A DNA stretch of 64,000 nucleotides from an uncultured Collinsella sp. (GCA_934654775.1 CAKUGR010000005.1:89445-153444), one strand, 5' to 3'. Shown: positions 54,301 through 63,618, numbered from the stretch's first letter. A program made the numbers and translations. Notes: a model not told the origin generated them from the sequence alone.

Positions 54301-54943
54301 CCGATCGATAGGCATCGGCGAGTGACGAGGCGTCGGCCTGGCCGCGCGCTACGCGCACGTCGTCCATACCGCCCGGCAGCTGGCTCGAGAGCTCCAGCAG
54401 CTCGCGTACCAGACCCTTGATGGTGGTGCCGGCGCCAAAGGGACCGCCCTCGCCCGCCATGGGATACCAGGCGTAGAGGGCCTTGAGCGATGCCGCGAGC
54501 TCGGGGGCGGCATCGGGCGCCGTCGCGCGGGCCAGCATATGCTCAACAGCCTGGTCCATAAGCTCGTCGGTATCGGTGAGCACCGTGAACTCGGGATCGA
54601 TACCCAGCTCCAACGCGTGTGCGCGCAGGATACGCGAGCACATGCCGTGAATGGTCGAGATCCACGCATCGTCGACGGTCAGGGCTTCCTCGTCCATGCC
54701 CTCGTCGATGAGCGCGCGGCGCACGCGGTCGCGAATCTCTGCCGCGGCGTCCTTGGTAAAGGTAATGGCGAGCACCTGGTCCAGATGCTCGACGAACGGA
54801 CCGGATTCGGGCGAGAGCGCGTAGACGATGCGGCGCGTAAGGGTAAAGGTCTTGCCCGAACCGGCGCCCGCCGAGACAAACAGCGGACGGTCGAACGTTT
54901 TGACGATCTGCAGCTGTTGCGGCATCAAAGTCGAAAGATCCAT
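51311..54943 (-). CDS. addA: AddA/RexA-type ATP-dependent helicase/nuclease
   Basis: The product is 1,210 aa. Walker A SAGAGSGKT is near residue 24, MIDEFQDTD (about 345) is the UvrD-type Walker B, and a PD-(D/E)XK nuclease ends the protein (YAEGAIDAL and VIDYKTGG, about 1130-1150). With AddB it processes double-strand breaks for RecA loading. ATG 54943 is 3 bases after the addB stop. It is the downstream gene of the addB-addA pair. Confidence 0.93.
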   Translation of the reverse strand: MDLSTLMPQQLQIVKTFDRPLFVSAGAGSGKTFTLTRRIVYALSPESGPFVEHLDQVLAITFTKDAAAEIRDRVRRALIDEGMDEEALTVDDAWISTIHGMCSRILRAHALELGIDPEFTVLTDTDELMDQAVEHMLARATAPDAAPELAASLKALYAWYPMAGEGGPFGAGTTIKGLVRELLELSSQLPGGMDDVRVARGQADASSLADAYRSALGASKAATEKAQAALDAIDAFEASGKTMADAARLMMSCTMPRASKAFPKEQVELLKAEAADAFINIVLACGAPALDALVGLARSVEAEYRALKAGQSALDNNDLLRMAYEALRDYPAIRAAYEGRFKMVMIDEFQDTDQMQVDLIRYLTGAGERALCTVGDAQQSIYRFRGAEVEVFRRQERKVGSTAASETVAMPDVPTGELVKLVRNFRSHDEVLRYVARVFDGDDGGLMQGFFDLEASDGRKDTLVADASRRQALFVAGGSTQERTQAKARAIAERFRALADAGQPQGGMVLLLGRMTNADVYAQAFRDQGLDCVIAGGSVFAQAAEVQTVRALVCALANPADTAQGLMPLLASPMFALGAQEFLALATKLDEQTGETSRRNIDAGIMSDFDVPGLQDLPLVTRAREVLRYALRRVGRDSFASIARDVVNASGWFVRLAQRGPEGKAIAANVLKALDAVAEAEAEFGNSPRSIALAFDRFLAGKEAPGALNEEGDGAVRIMTVHASKGLEYPVVAVAECFGVRKSSGAAQMGRVEGGAQVVALPARFDGVKLADGTFVKGDDVKKQFEHAFKGKGTSLWLPPELMEDVCATGSPAEAFARLRNDDLQLSLEERARLLYVAMTRARELVILAMDAGVSRGKVTAPAFDAETDLTYDVLRRILPTDSLEMPQLDADRLVFDNSQPGDYELISLANFTFGEQAFEANASLDAEGRLVRGGVEAEGAGADARAAVPGPADPEPDAFELVYPQAVGVRMGTCPYPARDSYSYSSIAAALHAEAEDRAAEARVPMDEAGDDVESDGSEMTDADVAATEPTGNPMALGSAFHAACQWLIEMGADELPVARADALARMWHLTPERRERFDVALNRWLRSSVRAELLAWPCVRAEVPFFSLGCEDVDIARYGAYAEGAIDALATNPTDPSRALVIDYKTGGTPDETPDQLLEKHALQARVYADVLHKAGYDAVTVKFVRVEQPNPTIFVEPAEPQVVTYNL

Positions 54944-54946
54944 GGT

Positions 54947-57900
54947 CTACACGTCCCTCCTTACAAACGTTCCTTCGTGGTTATACGAGCAGCGCGCATG
55001 CGCGGCCTGAGCCGACGTCGGGTCGACGGCGGCAACGTTGCCCGCCTCGAGCTCGCGCAGGCGCTCGGCGATGCCGGCCTCCACGCGATCGAGCAGGGCG
55101 TCGAAGTCCATGCTGCCACCCTCGCCGGGGAAACCTTGCTTAAGCCCCGGGATGCGACCGTCACCACGCTCCTCCTCGAGCAGCTCGGCGCTCGCGGCGC
55201 CGCGCAACGCCGGCTTGCCGCCCTTGGTCGAAAAGTAGAGCGCCGCGCGGGTGTCCAAATCCAGCGCCCGGCGCATGGCCTGGGCGTAGATGAGCGTTTG
55301 GGTATGTGGCGGTAACCAGCGCGGATCGTCGATGGCGGCCTCGCCCGATTCCTCGTCGCGCACCGTGGGGTCGGCGAGCTTGAACTCCTCAACGCCCGTG
55401 CGGTGCTTGTAGTCGATCACGACGGCGCGGTTCTCGGCATCCACATCCACGCGGTCGATGCGCCCACCGAGCGGCCAACCGGCATACTCAACCTTGAGCT
55501 CGTTGAAGGCGAACTCCAGGTAGCGCGGGGCAAAGGGGGCAAGTGCCTCGGACTCGTAGGCAAGCACGCCCTCCAGCTGCGGCAAGATCTCGGCCACCTG
55601 GCGCTCCTCCACCGCAGAGAGCGGCACCAGCGGGCCCTCCGTGCCGCGCTTGCCGGCGTGCTCGGCCAACGTCTCGTCAAAGACCTCGCGCAGCAGCTCC
55701 TGAGCGCGCGGCAGATTCTCGGGCGTCACGCACTCCATGCCCTCCTGGGGCAGGCGGGCATGCAGGTGCTCCAGCACATCGTGGACAAAGTTGCCCTTCT
55801 CCATATTTCCAAAGCCCGCGTCGATGGACTGGGGCTTCACGCGATACGACACGAACCAGCACAGCGGGCACGTCGAGTACGCCTCAATCTGCGAGGCGGA
55901 CGTTAGGCGCGGCACGAGCGGCGCGTTCTCGCCCTCGCCATCGCGGCGACGCAGGATCAGGTACGGCACAGCCGCCTCACTCAAATGCTGAGGAGCCTCG
56001 CACGCGACGCGCTTGCACTCGATGCCCTCGCCTGCCGCTGGATCAAAATCGGCGACGATACCGCCCTCGCCCACGCACGCAACCTTGGCGGCGCCAGCGG
56101 CCTCGGCATGCGCCCGCAACTCGGTCCACACGGCAGCCGGATAGCACTCGCGTGCCTGGCGATCGTGGGTCACACGGGCGAGCGCAACCGGGCCGCGCGC
56201 GGCCTGCATCGCGCGGCCAAAGCGCACGCGCAACAGGGCCGCAGGCTCAAGCGTCACGCCGCTGCGCCCCAGCTCTGCCGTCAGCGTGGCCAGTGGGCCC
56301 TCCTCATGCGAGAGCGGATAACTGTCCAGGTCGACGTCGGCAAACAGCACGGCATCGTAGCTGTCGGGGCGCAGGGCTGCCGCATCGGCAAGCGACGCAA
56401 AGCGCACCTGGGCGCGCGGCGCGCGGTCGACCTCGTAGGTCTCGTAATCGTATGCGGTGCTGCGCGTGTCCACCTTGGTACGAACGCCATCGAGCACGGG
56501 CACGGTCGCGGCCTGCGACACGTCGAGCGCACGAGCATCGTTCATAAGGATGTCGATGGCATGTCGCAGCAGGGCGGTCTCCGCCTGGCGACGAGCCTGA
56601 CCGTCAAGGCCTCCAAGGGCGCGATCGGGCAACGCCTCGGCGACGGCGAGCATTGCCTTGAGCGCCGTCACGGGTTTGTCGCGCCACAGCGCCTGGAACA
56701 CGTCCGAGGCCACGCACGGCACGTTCTTAAACCAGTTCTCATCACTGGCAGCCTTGCGCGTGCCCCTGACCTGGCCCTGCACGCTCTGCAGCAGGCTCTT
56801 GACGGCCGTGGTGGTCTTGCCACGCGACAGGCGCATGTTCTTGTCGAAGGTGCGCGCGCTGGCGGTATCGGCACCCGAAAGCGGACTGTAAATCCAGTCG
56901 GTAAGCTCCGGCGCGGGCCACCACTCGGTCTTGGAGGCGGTGCCCTCGTCGGCGGCCTTCATGCGCTCGATCAGATTGGCGAGCGCCGTGAACTGCCTGC
57001 CCGCGATGGATTGGGAAAACGCCGTGAACTCGGTTGTCTCGGCCGCAATATGACGCGCCGCCAAACGGGCAGCGAGTTCACCGAACAGTTGGGGCGCCCG
57101 GGCAGACACCACGACCACGCGCACGGGGTCCGCGGACGCCGTGACATCGCCGTCGACCGCGGCGTCCTCACGCGTTTTTACCAGCTCATCGATTGTATCC
57201 ACATAGGCGTGGGCGCGGGCGTGAGGGCCGGCAACCTCTACAAAGGTTGGCTGAGCGGCGGACTTGGAGGCAGCCTGGGGCGCGGTGGCACCCTCCCCCA
57301 GCGGCGCGGCCTCAAACAGCACACCGCGGACATCAAAGGCCGCGGCAAGCTCCTCGCGCATTGCCGCCTGCTCGCGGGCAAGCAGCACAACGACCTCTCC
57401 CCCGTTATTCGCCACGGCCGACAGCAGCTCGAGCAGGCCGTGCGTAAACGACGTGATACCGCGCACGCATACGGCGCGGGCGCACGCCGGAAGGTTGTCG
57501 GCCAGCACCTCGGCCATAAGGTCAGCCGCCTCGCAGGGCTCGACCATGCTTCGACGGTCCAAGCCGCTCGCATAGGCACTCAACAGCTCGAACACGCGAG
57601 CCTCGGCGTCGCTCTTGGGATCGGGCTGGCAAACGTCGCCGCGGCGGCGCTCGGCACCCGTTCCCGCTACGCCCGGCAGCACATCGCGGGCCATGCGCGC
57701 GAGCATGCGCACCGTGCCCTGACTGCGCGAAAGCGGCTGCAGGTCGGCATCGTCGCGACGGGCGATCATGTCCGAGAACAGCATCTGACGCTGCATGTTG
57801 TCGACGAAGCTGCGGCCATCGCCCATAAGCTCCCACAGCGAGCGAAGCCACGACGCGGGGGTTTTGTAGTCAACGCCCAGCGAGGTGCCAGCAACCGCAG

Positions 57901-58045
57901 CATCGTGACGGCACAGGTCAAGCTCGGCAAACGAGGACGCCAGCAAAACGGCACGCCCGTGGCGGGCAACCAGGTCGGCGAGCAACGCCGCCTCGGCATC
58001 GCTCAAGTCCGTACCGGTATTGGTGGTATAGATTCGAACAGGCAT
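54947..58045 (-). CDS. addB: AddB/RexB-type helicase-nuclease subunit
   Basis: The product is 1,032 aa. The C-terminal PD-(D/E)XK nuclease is intact: GGRIDRVDVD (about 861) and VIDYKHRTG (about 876). The N-terminal helicase-like part has no Walker A, unlike classical AddB but like RexB. A CPLC pair (about 757) and one Cys near the end are seen, so the four-cysteine Fe-S pattern of AddB is incomplete. GGAGG with good spacing supports ATG 58045. It starts the addB-addA operon. Confidence 0.85.
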   Translation of the reverse strand: MPVRIYTTNTGTDLSDAEAALLADLVARHGRAVLLASSFAELDLCRHDAAVAGTSLGVDYKTPASWLRSLWELMGDGRSFVDNMQRQMLFSDMIARRDDADLQPLSRSQGTVRMLARMARDVLPGVAGTGAERRRGDVCQPDPKSDAEARVFELLSAYASGLDRRSMVEPCEAADLMAEVLADNLPACARAVCVRGITSFTHGLLELLSAVANNGGEVVVLLAREQAAMREELAAAFDVRGVLFEAAPLGEGATAPQAASKSAAQPTFVEVAGPHARAHAYVDTIDELVKTREDAAVDGDVTASADPVRVVVVSARAPQLFGELAARLAARHIAAETTEFTAFSQSIAGRQFTALANLIERMKAADEGTASKTEWWPAPELTDWIYSPLSGADTASARTFDKNMRLSRGKTTTAVKSLLQSVQGQVRGTRKAASDENWFKNVPCVASDVFQALWRDKPVTALKAMLAVAEALPDRALGGLDGQARRQAETALLRHAIDILMNDARALDVSQAATVPVLDGVRTKVDTRSTAYDYETYEVDRAPRAQVRFASLADAAALRPDSYDAVLFADVDLDSYPLSHEEGPLATLTAELGRSGVTLEPAALLRVRFGRAMQAARGPVALARVTHDRQARECYPAAVWTELRAHAEAAGAAKVACVGEGGIVADFDPAAGEGIECKRVACEAPQHLSEAAVPYLILRRRDGEGENAPLVPRLTSASQIEAYSTCPLCWFVSYRVKPQSIDAGFGNMEKGNFVHDVLEHLHARLPQEGMECVTPENLPRAQELLREVFDETLAEHAGKRGTEGPLVPLSAVEERQVAEILPQLEGVLAYESEALAPFAPRYLEFAFNELKVEYAGWPLGGRIDRVDVDAENRAVVIDYKHRTGVEEFKLADPTVRDEESGEAAIDDPRWLPPHTQTLIYAQAMRRALDLDTRAALYFSTKGGKPALRGAASAELLEEERGDGRIPGLKQGFPGEGGSMDFDALLDRVEAGIAERLRELEAGNVAAVDPTSAQAAHARCSYNHEGTFVRRDV

Positions 58046-58125
58046 GGTCCTCCACTCAAACCGTTCGCAATAATCAATGCATCCATCCTACCCGCCCACG
58101 CGGACAGATTTGCCCCACGCCAACA

Positions 58126-58156
58126 GATTTCCTCCGTCCCCGAGGGATCAAAAAAC
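58126..58156. repeat. Short repeat motif beside the yerC terminator
   Basis: TTTCCTCCGTCCCC followed by GGGATCAAAAAA, like 36701-36729. Confidence 0.4.
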
Positions 58157-58175
58157 CGCCCCCGAAGGGACGGTT
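58150..58175 (-). terminator. Terminator of the YerC-like gene
   Basis: On the minus strand AACCGTCCC-TTCG-GGGGCGGTT is followed by TTTT. Confidence 0.85.
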
Positions 58176-58202
58176 CTGCGCAATTCGTTTGTCGCCGCTG
58201 GC

Positions 58203-58502
58203 CTACTCGCCATCCTCCAGTTTGATGAGGATCTTGCGATAGCCGCCGTACTCGCCGTTGAGCGCCTTGGAAACACGGCTCACCGTGGTGGACGAAGCGC
58301 CGGTACGGGCCTGAACCTCAACATAGGGCTCGCCCTCATCCAGATAACGCGCGACCTGCAGGCGCTGAGAAAGATCGCAGATCTCGCGCGGCGTGCAGAT
58401 ATCGGTCAAGAACGCTTGGATATCCTTCTCGTCATCCAAGAGACTAAATGCGTGGACTAGCTGCTTGACATCAGGCTTGTCAAACATGTTCTCGATATTC
58501 AT
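58203..58502 (-). CDS. yerC: YerC/YecD family TrpR-related regulator
   Basis: The product is 99 aa. The segment CTPREICDLSQRLQVARYL and ASSTTVSRVSKALNGEYGGY is a TrpR-like helix-turn-helix. Relatives are small transcription regulators of unknown effector. ATG 58502 is used. It lies upstream of addB in orientation, with its own terminator after the stop. Confidence 0.9.
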   Translation of the reverse strand: MNIENMFDKPDVKQLVHAFSLLDDEKDIQAFLTDICTPREICDLSQRLQVARYLDEGEPYVEVQARTGASSTTVSRVSKALNGEYGGYRKILIKLEDGE

Positions 58503-58826
58503 CGATCACCGCCAAACCCGCCAAAAGGCATCGAAGTTAATACTGACATCGGGCATCGTTCGCCCGTTCTATGCAATTAAACAATGCATGGGGCATTTGC
58601 CCGTAGCAGTGTAGCACACCACTAAACTAAAGCGACAAGACTCTCTGCCAGCGGCACGTTTTTCAGGACGAACGCCGTTTTGAAACAGAATGCGCACGTA
58701 AGCTTCACGAATATTTGAGACAATGGGCGCCCAAACACCGTAGTACGCCCGCGCAACCATCCAAGTCGCCGCCGCAAGCCGCTTCACGCGACGCCAGCAA
58801 CCCCTGCGCAAGAAAGGATTCACGCC
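58503..58826. other. Divergent promoter region
   Basis: This 324-bp gap lies between yerC (minus) and the holin-like gene (plus). It holds a small hairpin GGGGCATTTGCCC near 58585 and an AT-rich stretch; both promoters should lie here but were not assigned. No ORF is convincing. Confidence 0.5.
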
Positions 58827-59192
58827 ATGCGTTTTATGCTTAACTGGCTCTTCACCTCGATCGCCATCGCGATCGCCACGTTCCTCGTCCCCGGTATCCA
58901 ACCCTTCGGCCTTGCCGAAGCCTGGGTCTGCTTTGCCTTTGTGGGACTGTTCCTCAACATCGTCGATTCATTCGTCAAACCGTTCCTCACGGTCATCTCG
59001 CTGCCGCTCACGATCATTACGCTCGGCATTTTCCAGCTCGTGCTCAACAGTTTTATGCTGGAGCTCGCCAGCTACCTGTCGGTCAACCTGTTGGGCGTCG
59101 GCATCTCCATCGCCGGCTTTGGCTCGGCCTTTATGGGCAGCATCCTAGTGTCCATCATGCGCAGCATCCTCGATAGTATTGCCGAAGAGTAG
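58827..59192 (+). CDS. Phage-holin-4-like / YvlD-type membrane protein
   Basis: The product is 121 aa with four hydrophobic segments. GLFLNIVDSFVKPFLTVISLPLTIITLGIF matches the family core, here in outline only: NxxVKPxLxxxSLPLTxxTLGxF. It is expected in the cytoplasmic membrane; such proteins are often in stress or envelope operons. AAAGGATTCACGCC precedes ATG 58827. A bidirectional terminator follows. Confidence 0.88.
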   Translation: MRFMLNWLFTSIAIAIATFLVPGIQPFGLAEAWVCFAFVGLFLNIVDSFVKPFLTVISLPLTIITLGIFQLVLNSFMLELASYLSVNLLGVGISIAGFGSAFMGSILVSIMRSILDSIAEE

Positions 59193-59228
59193 AACGCCCC
59201 CGACACACAAACGCATCGGACCAAATCA

Positions 59229-59262
59229 AAGGCCGCCCATCGCAAAAATGGGCGGCCTTCTT
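59229..59262. terminator. Bidirectional terminator between the holin-like and rrf2 genes
   Basis: AAGGCCGCCCAT pairs with ATGGGCGGCCTT, followed by CTTATTT on plus and by TTTG on minus. Confidence 0.75.
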
Positions 59263-59328
59263 ATTTGCCAAGTCTCAGAGGGCAAGAAAATCTACCATTT
59301 CTACCCCGTCCCCACATGGCAAGTGGGG

Positions 59329-59757
59329 TTAGATGACGTAGTCGTAGCCATGGTTGGGAGCGACAAGTTGATCGAGCGTCACGCCGTCGAGGTAGTCGTT
59401 GATGAGCTTGTCCAGGTTCTTCCACACGTCGAGCGTGGGGCACTCATCAGATCGCGAGCAACCCTTGCAGTCGCCATCCAGGCAGGCGACCGGCGCCAGA
59501 CTGCCCTCGGTCAGGCGCAAGATCTCGCCCACCGTGTACTGTTCGGGCGGGCGCGTGAGCACATAGCCGCCGCCCTTGCCGCGCATGCCCGAGAGCATAT
59601 TGGCGCGCACGAGCGTAGCCAGAATATTCTCGAGGTACTTCTCCGAAATACCCTGACGCGCCGCAATCTCTTTAAGCGGGATACGGCCTGTCGCCTGATG
59701 CTCGGCCAGGTCGACCATAACGCGCAGGGCGTACCTGCCCTTAGTAGAAACCAACAT
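59329..59757 (-). CDS. Rrf2 family regulator, IscR/CymR-like, with four Cys
   Basis: The product is 142 aa. The winged helix-turn-helix opens MLVSTKGRYALRVMVDLA and has the helix-turn-helix LKEIAARQGISEKYLENIL. Cysteines at 92, 97, 100 and 106 match the region that holds the Fe-S cluster in IscR. It lies divergent from cysK, so control by cysteine or Fe-S status is inferred. ATG 59757 is favoured. Confidence 0.9.
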   Translation of the reverse strand: MLVSTKGRYALRVMVDLAEHQATGRIPLKEIAARQGISEKYLENILATLVRANMLSGMRGKGGGYVLTRPPEQYTVGEILRLTEGSLAPVACLDGDCKGCSRSDECPTLDVWKNLDKLINDYLDGVTLDQLVAPNHGYDYVI

Positions 59758-59873
59758 ATATAGTGCTGCCTTTCGGTCTTTTGTTCGAAGCAATTCTAGC
59801 CGAAAAAGTGGTTTTGAAAACTCCCGTTCCAGTCCAGCGGGTTAATCATCTTGCAATAAATATCTTTTTCCTA

Positions 59874-59902
59874 TTGCATTAGTAGGCTTTAGTGTCTACC
59901 AT
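59874..59902 (+). promoter_or_regulatory. Candidate cysK promoter
   Basis: TTGCAT (59874-59879) is 17 bases from TACCAT (59897-59902). The start of cysK is about 107 bases further. Confidence 0.5.
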
Positions 59903-59924
59903 GCTTTTCAACAGCTAAACGAAC

Positions 59925-59937
59925 AACCTATAAGGTT
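59925..59937. promoter_or_regulatory. Candidate operator AACCT-ATA-AGGTT
   Basis: Inverted repeat of 5-base arms in the leader of cysK, downstream of the promoter candidate. It may be the site of the neighbouring Rrf2 regulator. Confidence 0.35.
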
Positions 59938-60009
59938 TATGGGTTTAGCTAATAAGAAACGTCGTCATTCACCCGGCAACCAGTAACTTGAACACTTTGG
60001 AGGTTCATC

Positions 60010-60948
60010 ATGAGCAAGGTTTACACGTCCATCGATCAGCTTATCGGCCACACCCCGCTTCTGGAGCTCACCCACTTTGAGGCCGACGAGGACCTCAAGG
60101 CCCGCGTGCTCGTCAAGCTCGAGTACTTCAACCCCGCCGGCTCTGTTAAGGACCGCGTCGCCAAGAACATGATCGACGAGGCCGAGAAGGCCGGCAAGCT
60201 CGTGCGCGGCGGCGACTACACCATCATCGAACCCACGAGCGGCAACACCGGCGTCGGCATCGCCTCCGTGGCAGCCGCCCGCGGCTACAAGGTGATCATC
60301 ACCATGCCCGAGACCATGTCCGTCGAGCGCCGCAAGCTGATGCAGGCGTACGGTGCGCAGCTCGTGCTCACCGACGGCTCCAAGGGCATGAAAGGCGCCA
60401 TCGCCAAGGCCGAGGAGCTGCAGAAGGAGACCCCCAACAGCATCATCGCCGGTCAGTTTGTGAACCCCGCGAACCCCGCCGTCCACAAGGCCACGACCGG
60501 CCCCGAGATCTGGGATGACACCGACGGTAAGGTCGATATCTTCGTCGCCGGCGTTGGCACCGGCGGCACTGTGACCGGCGTGGGCGAGTTCCTCAAGGAG
60601 CAGAACCCCGAGATCAAGGTCGTCGCCGTCGAGCCCGCCACCTCCCCGGTGCTCTCCAAGGGCCAGGCCGGCCCGCACAAGATCCAGGGTATCGGCGCCG
60701 GCTTTGTGCCCGACGTCCTCGACACCCAGGTCTACGACGAGATCATCCCCGTCGAGAACGACGACGCCTTTGCCACCGGCCGCGCCGTGGGCCACAAGGA
60801 GGGCGTGCTCGTGGGCATTTCGTCCGGCGCCGCCGTGTGGGCCGCACTGCAGCTGGCCAAGCGCCCCGAGAACGAGGGCAAGACCATCGTGGCGCTGCTC
60901 GCCGACACCGGCGAGCGCTACCTGTCCACGGCACTCTTCCAGGAATAG
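60010..60948 (+). CDS. cysK: Cysteine synthase (O-acetylserine sulfhydrylase)
   Basis: The product is 312 aa. The PLP-binding Lys is Lys47 in [15 protein letters not shown] is at 76-81 and GTGGTVTG at about 175-182. It makes cysteine from O-acetylserine and sulfide. GGAGG with 6-base spacing supports ATG 60010. The divergent neighbour is an Rrf2 regulator and the next gene is mnmA, which needs sulfur from cysteine. Confidence 0.96.
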   Translation: MSKVYTSIDQLIGHTPLLELTHFEADEDLKARVLVKLEYFNPAGSVKDRVAKNMIDEAEKAGKLVRGGDYTIIEPTSGNTGVGIASVAAARGYKVIITMPETMSVERRKLMQAYGAQLVLTDGSKGMKGAIAKAEELQKETPNSIIAGQFVNPANPAVHKATTGPEIWDDTDGKVDIFVAGVGTGGTVTGVGEFLKEQNPEIKVVAVEPATSPVLSKGQAGPHKIQGIGAGFVPDVLDTQVYDEIIPVENDDAFATGRAVGHKEGVLVGISSGAAVWAALQLAKRPENEGKTIVALLADTGERYLSTALFQE

Positions 60949-61048
60949 AGCTCTCGTTCTTAGGACGAGTCCAAGGCACGCCGGTCTCCCCTCTCTTCTG
61001 GCAGCCTGAGCTCATCCCAACAGGGTGTCCCACAGGACGCCCGAACTT

Positions 61049-61056
61049 GCTACAAT
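61049..61056 (+). promoter_or_regulatory. Extended -10 promoter of mnmA
   Basis: TGCTACAAT fits TGNTATAAT; the -35 region is weak. It is 73 bases before the mnmA ATG. Confidence 0.5.
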
Positions 61057-61128
61057 GTCTGCGGCGCGGAACCAGCCTCCCGCGCCGCTTTTCTTTTTTG
61101 GCCACATGCCACCAAGGAGAACCTCCCC

Positions 61129-62229
61129 ATGCACAACAAGCGCGTGCTCGTCGCCATGAGCGGCGGCGTCGATTCCAGCGTGACCGCGTATCTGCTCAAA
61201 AGTCAGGGTTACGAATGTGTCGGTGCCACCATGCGCCTCACCTGCCCCGCGCCCGATCCCGTCACGGGCATGAGTAAGGTCGATCGCGACATCGCCGACG
61301 CGAAGGCCGTCGCCGAGCGCCTAGGCATTCCGCACCATGTGCTCGACCTGCAGCAGACCTTCGACCTCAGCGTTATCGAGCGTTTTGTAAACGCCTATCA
61401 GGAGGGGTTGACGCCCAATCCGTGCATTATCTGCAACCGCCACATTAAGTTCGGCGCGCTGCTCGATGCGGCGCTGGACATGGGCTGCGACCACATCGCA
61501 ACGGGACATTACGCCAAAACAAGCCAGGCGCCCGATGGCACCTGGCAGCTGCACCGCGGCGAAGACCCCAAAAAAGACCAGAGCTACTTTTTGTATTCGC
61601 TTACGCAGGAGCGTCTGGCGCACACGGTCTTTCCGCTGGCAGGCCTAGACAAAGAGCGCGACGTGCGCCGCTTAGCCACCGAGCAGGGCTTTACCAACGC
61701 CAAGAAGGCCGAAAGCGAGGACATCTGCTTTATTCCAGACGGCGACTACGCGGGCTATATCGAGCGCCGCTGCGGACATCCCGCTGCACCGGGCGACATT
61801 GTGTGGCGCGACGGCAGCGTGGTCGGGCGCCACAACGGCGCGCTGCGCTACACCATCGGCCAGCGCAAGGGCCTGGGCGTCGCGATGGCGCATCCCGTGT
61901 ACGTAACGGGCGTCGACGCCGCCAACAACACCGTGCATCTGGGCGAAGCCGAGGACCTGGCGGCCACAGCACTCACGGCCAACGACTGGATCTGGAGCGC
62001 GCCGGCAGAGCGCATGGAGGCTGAGCTCGATGCCGGCGGCATTCGCGTGGGCGCCAAGTACCGCTACCGTCAAAAGGACCAGGCGGCGACCCTTACACGT
62101 GGCGCCGACGGACAAATGCTGCTGACTTTTGACGAGCCGCAACGAGCCATCGCCCCCGGCCAGGCTGTCGTTATATACCGCGGCGACATCGTCCTGGGCG
62201 GCGGCACGGTGACTGCCGCCATCAAATAG
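61129..62229 (+). CDS. mnmA: tRNA-specific 2-thiouridylase MnmA
   Basis: The product is 366 aa. The PP-loop is SGGVDSS (11-17). Catalytic cysteines are Cys102 (NPCIICN) and a later one in [12 protein letters not shown] (about 205). It thiolates U34 of Lys, Glu and Gln tRNAs. AAGGAG precedes ATG 61129. A palindromic element lies just past the stop. Confidence 0.97.
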   Translation: MHNKRVLVAMSGGVDSSVTAYLLKSQGYECVGATMRLTCPAPDPVTGMSKVDRDIADAKAVAERLGIPHHVLDLQQTFDLSVIERFVNAYQEGLTPNPCIICNRHIKFGALLDAALDMGCDHIATGHYAKTSQAPDGTWQLHRGEDPKKDQSYFLYSLTQERLAHTVFPLAGLDKERDVRRLATEQGFTNAKKAESEDICFIPDGDYAGYIERRCGHPAAPGDIVWRDGSVVGRHNGALRYTIGQRKGLGVAMAHPVYVTGVDAANNTVHLGEAEDLAATALTANDWIWSAPAERMEAELDAGGIRVGAKYRYRQKDQAATLTRGADGQMLLTFDEPQRAIAPGQAVVIYRGDIVLGGGTVTAAIK

Positions 62230-62243
62230 CCCCATCCCCTTCA

Positions 62244-62314
62244 TAAGTTGCGGTGAAATAGGGACTGTTTAAGCGTTTGAAACCACCAAACAGTCCCTAT
62301 TTCACCGCAACTTA
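62244..62314. repeat. Palindromic element with perfect 27-bp arms
   Basis: Arms 62244-62270 and 62288-62314 are exact reverse complements (TAAGTTGCGGTGAAATAGGG at the outer side). It is of the same family as 51238-51300. It lies between convergent genes mnmA and the M42 peptidase and may stop transcription. Confidence 0.9.
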
Positions 62315-62365
62315 GAGAGGACGGCCTCGGTCGGCGCTGCCGTGCCAGCCGAGGCCGCTGCATCG

Positions 62366-63409
62366 TTAGCGCTGTACGTAGGCGCGGACGAGCTCGAAGG
62401 TGTTGCGCACGCCGTCGATGTGGCTGCGCTCATAGTTGTGGCTCGCGTACACGCCGGGGCCAATCAGTCCGTGGCGAATGTCGTAGCCGGCCGAAAGCGT
62501 TGCCTCGACGTCGGAGCCGTAGTGCGGGTACACGTCGATGGCGTAATCGAGCTCCAGCTCGCGCGCGATGTTGGACAGCGTGGTTACCAGGTCGTAGTTG
62601 TACGGACCGCCCGAATCCTTGGCGCAAATCGAAACCATGCGCTCGGTGCAGCCCAGGTCGTCGCCCACGCAGCCCATGTCCACGCTGATCATCTCGCGCG
62701 TGTCGGCCGGCACAAAGGCACCGCCGTGGCCGACCTCCTCGTACACCGTAAAGAGCAGCGAAACCTTGCGCGAAAGGGTCACCTCGCCGTCGGTGACGGC
62801 GCGGGCCAAACCCAGCAGAATCGACGCGGACAGTTTGTCGTCCAAGAAGCGGCTCTTGATGTAGCCGCTCTCCGTCACCGTGGTACGCGGATCCATGGCG
62901 ATGATATCGCCCGTCTGAATACCCAGCTCGAGCACATCGTCCTTGCTATCGACGTTCTCGTCGAGCAAGATCTCCATGTTCTTCTCGATGGTTTTGACCG
63001 GCTCATCGGCCACATGCGCCGAAGGCTCGGTGTTAAGAACCACACCCGTGTAGACATTGCCATCGCGCGTGTAAACGGTGCAGTTCTCGCCATCGGCCGT
63101 AGACCACTGATGCCCGCCGAGGGTCGTGGGGCGCAGGCGACCATTGTCCTTAATGGAGCGCACCATGGCGCCCAGAGTATCGACATGGCTCGCCAATACG
63201 AGCGGCTCGCCCTCGCCGCCAAGCTCAACCAACACGTTGCCCTTATTGGAGCGCTCGGGGCCAAAGCCCATATCGCGCAACGTTTCCATTAGATAGTCAG
63301 TAGCCGCACGGGTATAGCCCGTAGGCGAAGCAATCGAGGTAAGCTCCTTCAACTGGTCAGTAATATAGGAGAGCGTCTCCTCTAGAGAAGCATCAACATT
63401 AGAAGCCAT
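62366..63409 (-). CDS. M42 family metallopeptidase
   Basis: The product is 347 aa. Metal-site motifs are seen in order: SHVDTLG, SRFLDDKLSA, EEVGHGGAF (catalytic Glu pair) and the final SHNYERSHID. M42 enzymes are cytosolic tetrahedral aminopeptidases or glucanase-like proteins. GGAAGG lies 6 bases before ATG 63409; ATG 63415 is too close. It is convergent with mnmA. Confidence 0.93.
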   Translation of the reverse strand: MASNVDASLEETLSYITDQLKELTSIASPTGYTRAATDYLMETLRDMGFGPERSNKGNVLVELGGEGEPLVLASHVDTLGAMVRSIKDNGRLRPTTLGGHQWSTADGENCTVYTRDGNVYTGVVLNTEPSAHVADEPVKTIEKNMEILLDENVDSKDDVLELGIQTGDIIAMDPRTTVTESGYIKSRFLDDKLSASILLGLARAVTDGEVTLSRKVSLLFTVYEEVGHGGAFVPADTREMISVDMGCVGDDLGCTERMVSICAKDSGGPYNYDLVTTLSNIARELELDYAIDVYPHYGSDVEATLSAGYDIRHGLIGPGVYASHNYERSHIDGVRNTFELVRAYVQR

Positions 63410-63618
63410 ATGCATCCTTCCAAGTAAAACTAAGACCGAGTCCCGATTTTAACCGTTCTGCACGTGCAATGCCCCAGGAGCCGAACCGCCTTCAGACGTC
63501 CCCGCACCGGTTTTCTGCACGCGCACGGTTTACAATCCCAATCTTGCATAAATCCTATCGGTATCTGCATAGAAATGAGGCATCTTTTTGCTTCGTCTCA
63601 GGGTACCCCACCTTAGAT

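Noticed and set aside
55985-58225. Plus-strand frame of about 745 codons opposite addB
   Set aside because: Antisense shadow; no signature, and addB has an intact nuclease.
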